This document shows positions 41,322-50,242 of a stretch of 64,000 bases of DNA, piece after piece; positions within the stretch are counted from its first letter, which is position 1; every line of letters begins with the position of its first letter. Below the pieces are notes generated by a model. It was not told the DNA's origin and did not search any database. It saw only the letters and a program-made list of their open reading frames with translations. The position numbers were made by a program, and so were the translations under genes. Source of the DNA: Prevotella sp. (GTDB lineage: Bacteria; Bacteroidota; Bacteroidia; Bacteroidales; Dysgonomonadaceae); the NCBI GenBank assembly GCA_031285905.1, contig JAITVH010000161.1, forward strand, positions 1 to 64,000. The letters are read 5' to 3'.

Positions 41322-41864
41322 ATGAAAAAGTTAATTCTGATATTAGCTATATTGACTACAAGTGGACTGTATAATTTATCGACAGCTCAGAATATAAATG
41401 TAAACATAAACATTAACGTAAATAAACAGCCTGCCTGGGGACCGGAAGGATATGATTATGTTGGTTATTACTATTTTCCTGATCTTGATATTTATTTTGA
41501 CGTCGACAATTCGCTGTTTTATTATTCTTCAGGAGGAAAATGGGTTTCGAATAAATATTTGCCGGATAAGTATAGAAAATATGATTTATACAATCTATAC
41601 AAAGTTGTTATCAATGATTCTCAACCCTGGATTCAGAATAAAAAACATAAAAAAGAATATTCGAATTATAAAGGTGATAAAACCCAGAATCCCATTCGAT
41701 ATAGTACAGATACTAAGTACAATACCAGTAAGTCTAATACGAATGTTTGGGTAGATACAAATAAGGATAAGAACAAAAATAATAATAGTCAAGAGTCTTC
41801 GAATCAGAAGAATGCAAATGGGCAAAAGCCTTCTCAATCCGATAATAAGAATAAGAATAGATAA
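41322..41864 (+). CDS. Exported hypothetical protein with Asn/Lys-rich low-complexity tail
   Basis: Signal peptide from MKKLILILAIL; QNINVNININVNKQPAWGPEGYDYVGYYYFPDLDIYFDV. Confidence 0.8.
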   Translation: MKKLILILAILTTSGLYNLSTAQNINVNININVNKQPAWGPEGYDYVGYYYFPDLDIYFDVDNSLFYYSSGGKWVSNKYLPDKYRKYDLYNLYKVVINDSQPWIQNKKHKKEYSNYKGDKTQNPIRYSTDTKYNTSKSNTNVWVDTNKDKNKNNNSQESSNQKNANGQKPSQSDNKNKNR

Positions 41865-41937
41865 TAGTGTTTTGGGTAATAAGATTGTAATTGGTTTATC
41901 AGACGTAAATTCGGTTTAATGAATTTGAAGCAAAAGT

Positions 41938-41987
41938 AGCCCGTCATTGAATTTTCTTATAATTCAAGACGGGCTATTTTTATTGTT
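41938..41987. terminator. Strong hairpin terminator between convergent genes
   Basis: TAGCCCGTC-ATTGAATTTTCTTATAATTCAA-GACGGGCTATTTTTATTG. Confidence 0.88.
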
Positions 41988-42040
41988 TTTCAGTGGTTGT
42001 CTATTTTTCTGTGAACAAGTTCAAGTTTGCTGAGGGAATG

Positions 42041-45000
42041 TTATATCATAAAATGCAACCGATTTTGCAGATTGACTTCCGCTATACCACCATCGATATC
42101 GAGGTAAAGAATATTCATATGCGGATAGATTTCTTTCATCCGTTTTTCCACGCCTTTAGCCACAATGTGATTGGCAATACACCCGAACGGTTGCAGACAA
42201 ACAACTTTGTTCACCCCTTTGCGTGCATAGTGGGCAATCTCACCCGGTATCAGCCAGCCCTCACCAAACTGATTGGAAAGGCTTAACACCTCAGATGCAG
42301 CCTCAGCTTTGGCATATATAGATTCGGATGCCTCGTAGAATTTAAATTTACTTAGTATCTTCTCCGATTTTTTCACCTTGCCATTAATGTAATGCCAGAT
42401 AAGGGGTTTCAATGTCTTGGAAAAGATGGTTTCCTCTGCCAATCCGTTTTCTACATTCACCTTGCTGTTTACAAAGAATTGCATTAGGAAGTCGAGTAGC
42501 GGAGGAGTAGAAACTTCCACATTCTTCGAGCGCAGCCATTCTGAGATATGTGCCTGAGCATAGTTATTATATTTAACAAATATCTCTCCGATTAAGCCCA
42601 CCTTAGAGTAATCTTTATTATAAATCGGTACATTGTTGAAATCCGCTACAGCTTCTTTTAATAGGCGGAACAATGTTTTTGGATCTTTTGCCCTGACAGC
42701 ATCTATGCCACGCTCGATATAGAAATCGAAAACATCCTGTGATGCTCCGGCTTTCTTTTCGCGGACAGATATAGCCCCGTGCATTTGTTGCAGGCCGTCA
42801 CCATAAAGAACGACCGGAATAACTAGTTTTGCTATTTTTTTCCATTCCAGAGAGAATTCGCTTTCTCCGTTTTGATAGGTTTCCCCGGAGCTTAATGCAA
42901 TAACAGGAATATCATTGAATCCGGCATTTAGCAGCCCTGTTTTTATTTGTGCAATATAATTGGTCGCACGGCATTGCCCTCCCGTCTGAGTAATAGCCAG
43001 CACAATATCTTTCACATCATAGTTGCCGGATTGCAATGCACCGATAATATCTCCCAGGACTAGTGTGGACGGATAACAAACTTCATTGTTGCCATACATG
43101 AGCCCTAAATCAGCAGACAGTTTATTCGATTTTGGAAGATTTTCTACTTTCAGCCCCAACAGTTCACCAAGTGCAGGAGCAAATGGGGATATAAAGTCGC
43201 AAAGCCAAGGTACAAGAATTGTTTTATGGCCATCCTTCGCCTTCTTATATGGTACAGTATAGCCTTTGTATTCTGTAGAAATATCCACCTCAAGGTTTTT
43301 GACTGCTTTCAATGATTCGACCAAAGAGCGTAGACGCAAACGGATCGAACCCGGGCTGGCAATCTCATCGATACGAAGGACTGTGATATTTTTGCCCACA
43401 GCTTTCAGTATATCGCGGGTTTCGTCCATAAAGAACGAGTCCGGCCCGCAACCGAAAGAGTTTAATTGAATAAGCTGGATATTTTGAGGAAGTTTGGCAA
43501 CTTCCATAGCGGCCTGTACCACACGGTTGGGATAAGACCATTGAGAGATGATATTCAATTTGCCGAAACCGTGACTTTCCGGTTTGCGGAAAACGTCGTC
43601 CGTAAGAACCATAACCCCCAGATCGGAAAGGATTTGTCCAACTTTCTGATGGATCAGCGGATCGGTATGATAAGGTCGTCCGGCAACCACAAAGGTAAGT
43701 TCGCCTGTTTCTAATGCTTTATCCAGCAGCTCTTTTTGGTAATCGTATAAGTCTTCACGCAAATTGTTTTTTACTTCCAGTGCTTTCTGAAATGCCTTTT
43801 CAAATATAGTCTTGGATATATTTAAGCCTGACAGGTAGTTATAACAACCTTTAGCTAAAGCTTTATCACTACTGAACGTAATTACAGGTGTATCATACGG
43901 GATATTATGCCGTGCAAACGGATCGACTGAACTTCTGATAACATCAGGGTAACCACTAACTACAGGACAATTGAATGAATTGGATGCCTGCCCGAATTCC
44001 TTTTCTTCTTTAGGAACAATCGGGTAAAATATCCTGTCGACTTTTTGTTCGATGAGGGCAAGAATATGACCATGCACCAATTTAGCAGGGAAACATATAT
44101 TGTCAGACATAACACCTCCCACACCTTTTTGATAGAGAGGGAAGGTTGATTCGGGCGAAAGCCTCACATTAAAGCCGCATTCTGATAATAATGTATGCCA
44201 GAAAGGATAGTTATCGAACATATTCAATACACGCGGTATGCCGATTGTCTTGCCTTTTTCAATGTTCTCGGCTTTGACAGGCTGGCTGAAAAGAATATCA
44301 TTTTTCCTGTCGAATGCATTATACCCCTCTTTGCGCTCAATGTTCTTATTAAAAAACACTTTTTCGCACTTGTTTCCGGCATAGCTTGTATTACCATTAT
44401 CGAAGCGGAAACGAAGTACTGAACATATATTTGTACAACCTTTACAGATTAGTTCTTTTGTATCTATTGTACTTATATCGAATAATGCTTTTTCTCCAGC
44501 AAAGGAGGTTTTTGCTTGTGTCTTTTCCCACAGGCGTTGCGAATAGAGCGCAGCACCTAATGCTCCCATCAGTTCGGGGTGATCGGTGGAACTGACATTC
44601 TTCTCTGATAGCATCTCCAATGCGCGGTAAACCGCATCGTTTCGGAAAGTACCTCCCTGAACGACTATATGATCACCTAATAAGTTAAGGTTAGATATTT
44701 TGAGTACCTTGAACAGGCAGTTCTTCACTACGGAGTAAGCCAATCCTGCTGCAATGTCGTCATTACCGGCATTCTCACGAAGAGATTGCTTTACCTTCGA
44801 GTTCATAAACACTGTACAACGCGAACCGAGGTCGCTCGGATATTTTGCCAGACAGGCAGAGCGGGTAAAATCGGCCAATGTCATATTCATAGTAGTGGCA
44901 AAGTTCTGCAAGAAAGAACCGCAGCCTGCCGAACATGCCTCATTCAATTCTATATTAGATATGACACCATTGCTTATAAAGATGGACTTGATATCCTGTC

Positions 45001-46288
45001 CGCCAATGTCGAGGACAAAAGAAACATCCGGATCCACATATTGTGCGCCCGAAAGATGGGCGATGGTTTCTACAATGCCATAATCAAGCCCTAATGCCGA
45101 TTTCATCAGATCTTCACCATAGCCTGTGGCAGCAGAAGAAAGGAATTTTATTGTTACTCCTTTCTCTTCAGCCTCTTTATAAAATAGGGATAATCCTTCC
45201 ATTACTTTCTTGAGTGGATTACCTTCGTTGTTGCCATAAAATTTATATATAATATTGGCTTCGGTATCCATCACTACAATTTTAGATGTAGTGGAACCCG
45301 AGTCGATACCAAGAAAACATTCTACATATTTATCTGTTCCCAGTTCTTTAAACTTCAACGTTTTTACATTGCGGTTGGCATCCCATTCTATATACTCCAG
45401 TTCATCGTTGAATAATGCGGGAAGGGCATCGGCATGATTTGAAGATGTGGTTTGGGAAAGTTTTTCGATTAACTGCTCCAGGTTGACAATCTCCTTATTC
45501 TCATTTTCATATAATGCTGCACCCCATGCAGGAAAATATTCACCGTTTTCGGGTACTATAATATCCGAATCCTGAATTTCGAGAACATTACGAAACGCAT
45601 TACGTAAAGCCGGAATAAAGGTAAGAGGGCCTCCAATGCAAATCACTTTTGGGATCACATCGCAGCCGCGGGACAAGGTAGTCACCGATTGCAATGCCAC
45701 GGCATGAAGTATAGATGCAGAGATGTCAGGCGTAGGAATATTACGGCTGATCAGATTTTGTACGTCAGTCTTTGCAAACACGCCGCAACGCGAAGCTATA
45801 GGATATATTTTATCGTAATGAAGGGCCTGTTCGCCAAGATCATCTAATGAAATATTCATCAGGCTGGCCATCTGGTCGATAAAAGCTCCTGTTCCTCCTG
45901 CACAGCTTCCATTCATACGAATATCAGGGTGACGTCCTTCACTGAAGAATACCATTTTAGCGTCTTCTCCACCCAGATCTATTAATGTATGGGCAGCAGG
46001 ATAAACATTTTTAACCACTTCGACAGCGGCAACAACCTCCTGTACAAAGGGGATGCCGAACCGTTCGCCTATTCCCATTCCGGCCGATCCGGATATATTG
46101 ATAGTAAATTGTGGATCGGGATATTGTTTCGATGCTTCCTGAAGTTCGGTAACCAGCGTCTGCTGTATGTTAGCCTGATGTCTTTTATATGTTTTGTATA
46201 CAATTTGGGAAGTTGAGTCAACAATAACGATCTTGACAGTGGTAGAGCCCACATCGATTCCCATTTTATATTGTTGTATCATATTCAT
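42041..46288 (-). CDS. Giant 2-hydroxyacyl-CoA dehydratase activator-like protein (two BadF/BcrA ATPase domains plus DUF2229/HgdB-like C-terminal region)
   Basis: Two ASKHA starts: GIDVGSTTVKIVIVD and GIDSGSTTSKIVVMD; GSCAGGTGAFIDQMA and EACSAGCGSFLQNFA cysteine motifs. Confidence 0.93.
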   Translation of the reverse strand: MNMIQQYKMGIDVGSTTVKIVIVDSTSQIVYKTYKRHQANIQQTLVTELQEASKQYPDPQFTINISGSAGMGIGERFGIPFVQEVVAAVEVVKNVYPAAHTLIDLGGEDAKMVFFSEGRHPDIRMNGSCAGGTGAFIDQMASLMNISLDDLGEQALHYDKIYPIASRCGVFAKTDVQNLISRNIPTPDISASILHAVALQSVTTLSRGCDVIPKVICIGGPLTFIPALRNAFRNVLEIQDSDIIVPENGEYFPAWGAALYENENKEIVNLEQLIEKLSQTTSSNHADALPALFNDELEYIEWDANRNVKTLKFKELGTDKYVECFLGIDSGSTTSKIVVMDTEANIIYKFYGNNEGNPLKKVMEGLSLFYKEAEEKGVTIKFLSSAATGYGEDLMKSALGLDYGIVETIAHLSGAQYVDPDVSFVLDIGGQDIKSIFISNGVISNIELNEACSAGCGSFLQNFATTMNMTLADFTRSACLAKYPSDLGSRCTVFMNSKVKQSLRENAGNDDIAAGLAYSVVKNCLFKVLKISNLNLLGDHIVVQGGTFRNDAVYRALEMLSEKNVSSTDHPELMGALGAALYSQRLWEKTQAKTSFAGEKALFDISTIDTKELICKGCTNICSVLRFRFDNGNTSYAGNKCEKVFFNKNIERKEGYNAFDRKNDILFSQPVKAENIEKGKTIGIPRVLNMFDNYPFWHTLLSECGFNVRLSPESTFPLYQKGVGGVMSDNICFPAKLVHGHILALIEQKVDRIFYPIVPKEEKEFGQASNSFNCPVVSGYPDVIRSSVDPFARHNIPYDTPVITFSSDKALAKGCYNYLSGLNISKTIFEKAFQKALEVKNNLREDLYDYQKELLDKALETGELTFVVAGRPYHTDPLIHQKVGQILSDLGVMVLTDDVFRKPESHGFGKLNIISQWSYPNRVVQAAMEVAKLPQNIQLIQLNSFGCGPDSFFMDETRDILKAVGKNITVLRIDEIASPGSIRLRLRSLVESLKAVKNLEVDISTEYKGYTVPYKKAKDGHKTILVPWLCDFISPFAPALGELLGLKVENLPKSNKLSADLGLMYGNNEVCYPSTLVLGDIIGALQSGNYDVKDIVLAITQTGGQCRATNYIAQIKTGLLNAGFNDIPVIALSSGETYQNGESEFSLEWKKIAKLVIPVVLYGDGLQQMHGAISVREKKAGASQDVFDFYIERGIDAVRAKDPKTLFRLLKEAVADFNNVPIYNKDYSKVGLIGEIFVKYNNYAQAHISEWLRSKNVEVSTPPLLDFLMQFFVNSKVNVENGLAEETIFSKTLKPLIWHYINGKVKKSEKILSKFKFYEASESIYAKAEAASEVLSLSNQFGEGWLIPGEIAHYARKGVNKVVCLQPFGCIANHIVAKGVEKRMKEIYPHMNILYLDIDGGIAEVNLQNRLHFMI

Positions 46289-46315
46289 TTGTAGCAGTGT
46301 TAGATGTTTAACTCT

Positions 46316-46939
46316 TTATTTACAAGGCTTTAGTGCGTTTATTGTGAATTCTATTACATACTTTTCATGATTGGCTATCAGTTCATCATATATATTGCGC
46401 GGTATTTCCATCAATGTCATGGCCAGATTGCCGAACATGAACGGAAACATACATAATGATAGAATATTTAATAGAAAATCGGCCGCAGGAGTTTCTCTTA
46501 TCACTCCCTTTTTAGCTTCTTCTTCAATGCGGGCGGCTATTGTACTGAAAGCGCTATATGGATTTCGTTTCTTTATCCGTTGCGTCAATCCCTGAGGGTT
46601 CAGGCTCACTTCGTTGAGTATAAATGCCGCAATTTGCGGATATTCGAATAGTATTTCGTAATAGGTATGTATCCATATCTCGATTAGTTCGAAGATAGGG
46701 CGGTCGGAAGTGATTGTTTCGAATACTCTTTTGATAAGTACGTCCAACGCATCTTCAAAAATGATTTCAAACAAATTATATTTCGACTGAAAATAGTAGT
46801 TTACCATTGCCACATTGGTTCCCGATGCTTTGGCTATATCCCTCACACTGGTACCTTTAAAGCCATTCTTTATAAATAAAGTCTGTGCCTCTTTTAATAT
46901 TTTATCTTTTACTTCTAAAGAATCTACTTGATTAAACAT
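46316..46939 (-). CDS. TetR/AcrR-family transcriptional regulator
   Basis: KILKEAQTLFIKNGFKGTSVRDIAKASGTNVAMVNYYFQSK; ATG at 46939 preferred over the TTG at 46966. Confidence 0.93.
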   Translation of the reverse strand: MFNQVDSLEVKDKILKEAQTLFIKNGFKGTSVRDIAKASGTNVAMVNYYFQSKYNLFEIIFEDALDVLIKRVFETITSDRPIFELIEIWIHTYYEILFEYPQIAAFILNEVSLNPQGLTQRIKKRNPYSAFSTIAARIEEEAKKGVIRETPAADFLLNILSLCMFPFMFGNLAMTLMEIPRNIYDELIANHEKYVIEFTINALKPCK

Positions 46940-46945
46940 ATGTTC

Positions 46946-47001
46946 TAAACAGTTGTTTAACCGCAAAGGTAAAGAAGAATATTTTATTAAACAAGTGTTT
47001 A
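46946..47001. promoter_or_regulatory. Two TAAACAnnTGTTTA palindromes flanking a TACCTTTG -7 box: TetR operator candidate
   Basis: TAAACAGTTGTTTA 46946-46959; TAAACAAGTGTTTA 46988-47001; minus-strand TACCTTTG at 46971-46964. Confidence 0.7.
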
Positions 47002-47093
47002 AACGACTAATGATCTATTATTATATATATTTTCAAGGAAATGTGTGGCAAACGAGTGAAACTCACATCACTAGTTCTATGGGTAATATGAAA

Positions 47094-47158
47094 TAGCTGT
47101 TGGATTATTTATATTGCGCGGAATCAAATTGAACGCAGTATAAATAATCCAACAGCTA
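47094..47158. repeat. Perfect 20-bp inverted repeat TAGCTGTTGGATTATTTATA, 25-nt loop
   Basis: Arms 47094-47113 and 47139-47158, just past the 3' end of the GH78 gene. Confidence 0.85.
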
Positions 47159-47177
47159 AACTCAGTTATCGATTGAA

Positions 47178-49907
47178 TCAATAACTAATCAGCAATGTAT
47201 ACTTACCTGAAGGCAAAGTAAAAGAGTCATCTTCTTTTTTCAATCCTTTAATCTTATTTGCATTTTTCAGGATCATTCCTTTTGGTAATGCAACCTCAGC
47301 ACTTGTATTTGCCGGAATCTCTATATCCCATTTTATTTCATTATTACTTCTTCTCCATTCGCTGTATATTTTGCCATAAATCGAATTATAAGATGCTTTA
47401 ACAAAGTCTAACCCTACAGGAAAAATCGGTTTCATGTTGATTTTCTTAAAGCCCACAACATCCTTATCTGTACTTATGCCTGCCAGCGATTCATAATACC
47501 ATGTAAGCAGGTCGCCCAAAAGCATAACATGGTTATGGGAATTCATCGCCGGATCAGCTGTATTTCCGTTCCATAGTTCCCATATGGTAGTGGCATCATT
47601 TTCTATCATATATCCCCAGCTCGGATACGTGCGGTTAGTCGCAATCTTATATGCCAGATCAGCCCGACCATATTTGGTCAATCCTCTCATCAGGTACTGA
47701 ATACCCACAAGTCCTGTACTGACATGGCTGTTAAATTCCCCTTTCGTTTTTTCAATGACATTCGCAAAGACCTTTTCCTCATATTCGGGAGGAGTAAGCC
47801 CCATCATCAGCGATAATATATTGGCTGTGACTGTATTGTTGCCATATTGCCCGGTGGTTTTATTAAGATACTTTTCATTGTATGCATTCTTCATCTTAAG
47901 AGCCAGATCGTCAAATTCTCTTTGATCTGAAGAATAACCGTTCATTGCAGCGTATTTGCTCATCAGGTTTAGCAAACGGTAGAAGAATGTAGTACTGAGT
48001 ATTGCTCCATCGGTTTTGCGCGCCGGATCTTCCGAGTGTATCAACTCCTGCCTTTCGGGAGGCATACACCAGTCTCCAAAATTATCTTTTGTGAGTATAT
48101 AGTCGGTCATGTAATTGGATGTCATATGATTTATCCATTTCTTCATCGATGGGTAGTGTTCCTTTATCGGCCTTGTATCCCCATATTGTTCATATAACAT
48201 ATTAATGGCGAATATATAAGCTGACGGCCATGTGACGTTTTCAGTCCTTACATCCCAATAGTCGGGTGATACATCCGGAAGGCTTCCTCCTTCATGCTGG
48301 GAGTCCCTTATATCATTTACCCATTTATCATATAATAAAGCATTCTCCACTAAAAAGCTTTCTCCTACGCAACCCATAGCACGGTCGCCAAGCCAGCCCA
48401 TCCGCTCATCGCGTTGAGGGCAGTCGGTCGGCATGCTACGGTAATTGCCGATGATACCCCAATAAGCATTATGGAATATTTGGTTTATTGTTTCGTTGGA
48501 TGTTTCGAATGTACCCATATCATCCATCCGGTCATAAATCACTTTCCCTACAAAATCGCTGATTGTCGGCTTATAATCCAGTCCGCTGATTTCCATAAAA
48601 CGGAATCCGTGATAAGTAAACTTTGGTTCCCACGAAAACTCCCCGTCTTTGTCAGGCGTATATATATCCGTCACTTTTGCAGAGCGAAGGTTAGCCATAT
48701 ATAATTCATCATTCCCATCTTTTAATGATTCGGCAAAGACCATTTTGACCGGTTTGTCTTTTTTCCCTTTCAGTTTTACAGCAAGCCAGCCTACCATATT
48801 TTGCCCCATATCGAGTATGTATGTTCCTCTGGAAGTTTCTTTTATTCCGATTGGTTTCAATTCCTTCATTACCTGAATATTCGGATTCCGTTGAGAGATT
48901 AGTTTCCCTCCGGGAGCATCTACAAGATTTGCCTGTATCCATGAATTATCATTATAGCCATTATTAGCCCAGCCTTTCAATTCAAGATTGGCATTGAACT
49001 CTTCTCCGTCAAATTCGTTATTGGCTATGATGGGGCCGTTGGTGGTTATCTTCCATGTCTGGTCACTGTTTATGATAGTCGTTTTTCCGTTTTTATCTGT
49101 TATTTCCAGTTGTGCCAGCATTTTAGGGAAGCCGAAATGCCTGACTCCTCTTCCCAGACGCATCGAAAAGTATCGCCCATTTCCCAGAATAACACCGATT
49201 GTATTTTGTCCGTTTGATAACAGGTCTGTCACATCGTACACATTATAATTAACATGCTTGGTATAATCGGTTGCAGTAGGTGCAAATACATCATCGCCTA
49301 CTTTCTTCCCATTGATATAACATTCATAGAAACCTAAACCTGTTATATATACTTTGGCTTCTTTGATCTGTGACGGAATCTGAAATTCTTTACGCAGATA
49401 TCTGGCTGTCAATCTTGTTTCCCCTTCCAGACGGTCACCTTCGTTCATCGATTTATCGAGACCGATCCATTTTGCAGCCCAGTCTTTTTCATCGGTAAGA
49501 GCCATTGTCCATGTATTGACTTTACTCCACGAAGATTCGCCCTTGCTTGTCCACACTTTTACTTTCCAGTAATATGTCTTACGCGACTGCAATTGCTTTC
49601 CTTCGTATGGAATGAATATGGAACTTGATGATGAAACTTTGCCTGAATTCCAAGACAAGTTTTGCTCACTGTTCAGGTCTTTGACAGATTCGGCTACTAG
49701 TATTTGGTAAGCAATCTGATTTATATTTGACTGGTTGGATTCAATTTGCCACATCAGCCGGGGATTCTGAATATCTATTCCAATCGGATTTGTTTTCATC
49801 TCGGTACGTAAATTCGTAATACCGATTCCGGCAAATATAGGTACTGAAGAATATGATATCAGCATCAAGATAATAAGAAAGAGGGAGTGCATTTTTTTCA
49901 TTCTCAT
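47178..49907 (-). CDS. GH78-type alpha-L-rhamnosidase
   Basis: 909 aa; PTDCPQRDERMGWLGDRAM, FNSHVSTGLVGIQYLMRGL, SWGYMIENDATTIWELWNG. Confidence 0.95.
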   Translation of the reverse strand: MRMKKMHSLFLIILMLISYSSVPIFAGIGITNLRTEMKTNPIGIDIQNPRLMWQIESNQSNINQIAYQILVAESVKDLNSEQNLSWNSGKVSSSSSIFIPYEGKQLQSRKTYYWKVKVWTSKGESSWSKVNTWTMALTDEKDWAAKWIGLDKSMNEGDRLEGETRLTARYLRKEFQIPSQIKEAKVYITGLGFYECYINGKKVGDDVFAPTATDYTKHVNYNVYDVTDLLSNGQNTIGVILGNGRYFSMRLGRGVRHFGFPKMLAQLEITDKNGKTTIINSDQTWKITTNGPIIANNEFDGEEFNANLELKGWANNGYNDNSWIQANLVDAPGGKLISQRNPNIQVMKELKPIGIKETSRGTYILDMGQNMVGWLAVKLKGKKDKPVKMVFAESLKDGNDELYMANLRSAKVTDIYTPDKDGEFSWEPKFTYHGFRFMEISGLDYKPTISDFVGKVIYDRMDDMGTFETSNETINQIFHNAYWGIIGNYRSMPTDCPQRDERMGWLGDRAMGCVGESFLVENALLYDKWVNDIRDSQHEGGSLPDVSPDYWDVRTENVTWPSAYIFAINMLYEQYGDTRPIKEHYPSMKKWINHMTSNYMTDYILTKDNFGDWCMPPERQELIHSEDPARKTDGAILSTTFFYRLLNLMSKYAAMNGYSSDQREFDDLALKMKNAYNEKYLNKTTGQYGNNTVTANILSLMMGLTPPEYEEKVFANVIEKTKGEFNSHVSTGLVGIQYLMRGLTKYGRADLAYKIATNRTYPSWGYMIENDATTIWELWNGNTADPAMNSHNHVMLLGDLLTWYYESLAGISTDKDVVGFKKINMKPIFPVGLDFVKASYNSIYGKIYSEWRRSNNEIKWDIEIPANTSAEVALPKGMILKNANKIKGLKKEDDSFTLPSGKYTLLISY

Positions 49908-49956
49908 AGAGTTTTATTAGAGGTTATATTGGATAATTCAATTATTTTTAAAGTTA

Positions 49957-50093
49957 TTTATCTATAGTTTTAATCAGTTGAATTGAAAATCGGCGGAGCC
50001 AAAGTTGACAATTGAAAATGGAAAGCGAGAAAAGTGTAACCTTTGCCTCGCCTTCGCTTCGGCGATCGTTGATTGTTACCTTTTAGTTAAAAT
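49957..50093. repeat. Composite repeat: TTATCTATAGTTTTAATCAGTTGAA + 20-nt cassette + GTAACCTTTG...TTAGTTAAAAT (long form)
   Basis: Matches pieces of 25150-25330 and the reverse complement of 37907-37972. Confidence 0.85.
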
Positions 50094-50206
50094 ACGAACT
50101 GATCCCTCTTTCAAAAAGAGTGCACTATTATAAAAACGGATAAATATAGCGGATATTTATATTTTTTATGTTTAACTATTTGATATGATTATTTAAAGAA
50201 TTGATT

Positions 50207-50238
50207 TTTGCACCCTTTAGGGGTAATGATTAAATTTG
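50207..50238 (+). promoter_or_regulatory. Promoter for dinB (-33 TTTG / -7 TAAATTTG), 4 nt from the start codon
   Basis: TTTG 50207-50210, 20 nt, TAAATTTG 50231-50238, ATG at 50243. Confidence 0.65.
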
Positions 50239-50242
50239 TATT

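Noticed and set aside
42000-46300. Multiple plus-strand ORFs opposite the giant activator gene
   Set aside because: Antisense frames of a strongly supported coding sequence.
46940-46966. TTG start for the TetR gene at 46966
   Set aside because: It would begin inside the predicted -7 box and operator; ATG at 46939 is preferred.
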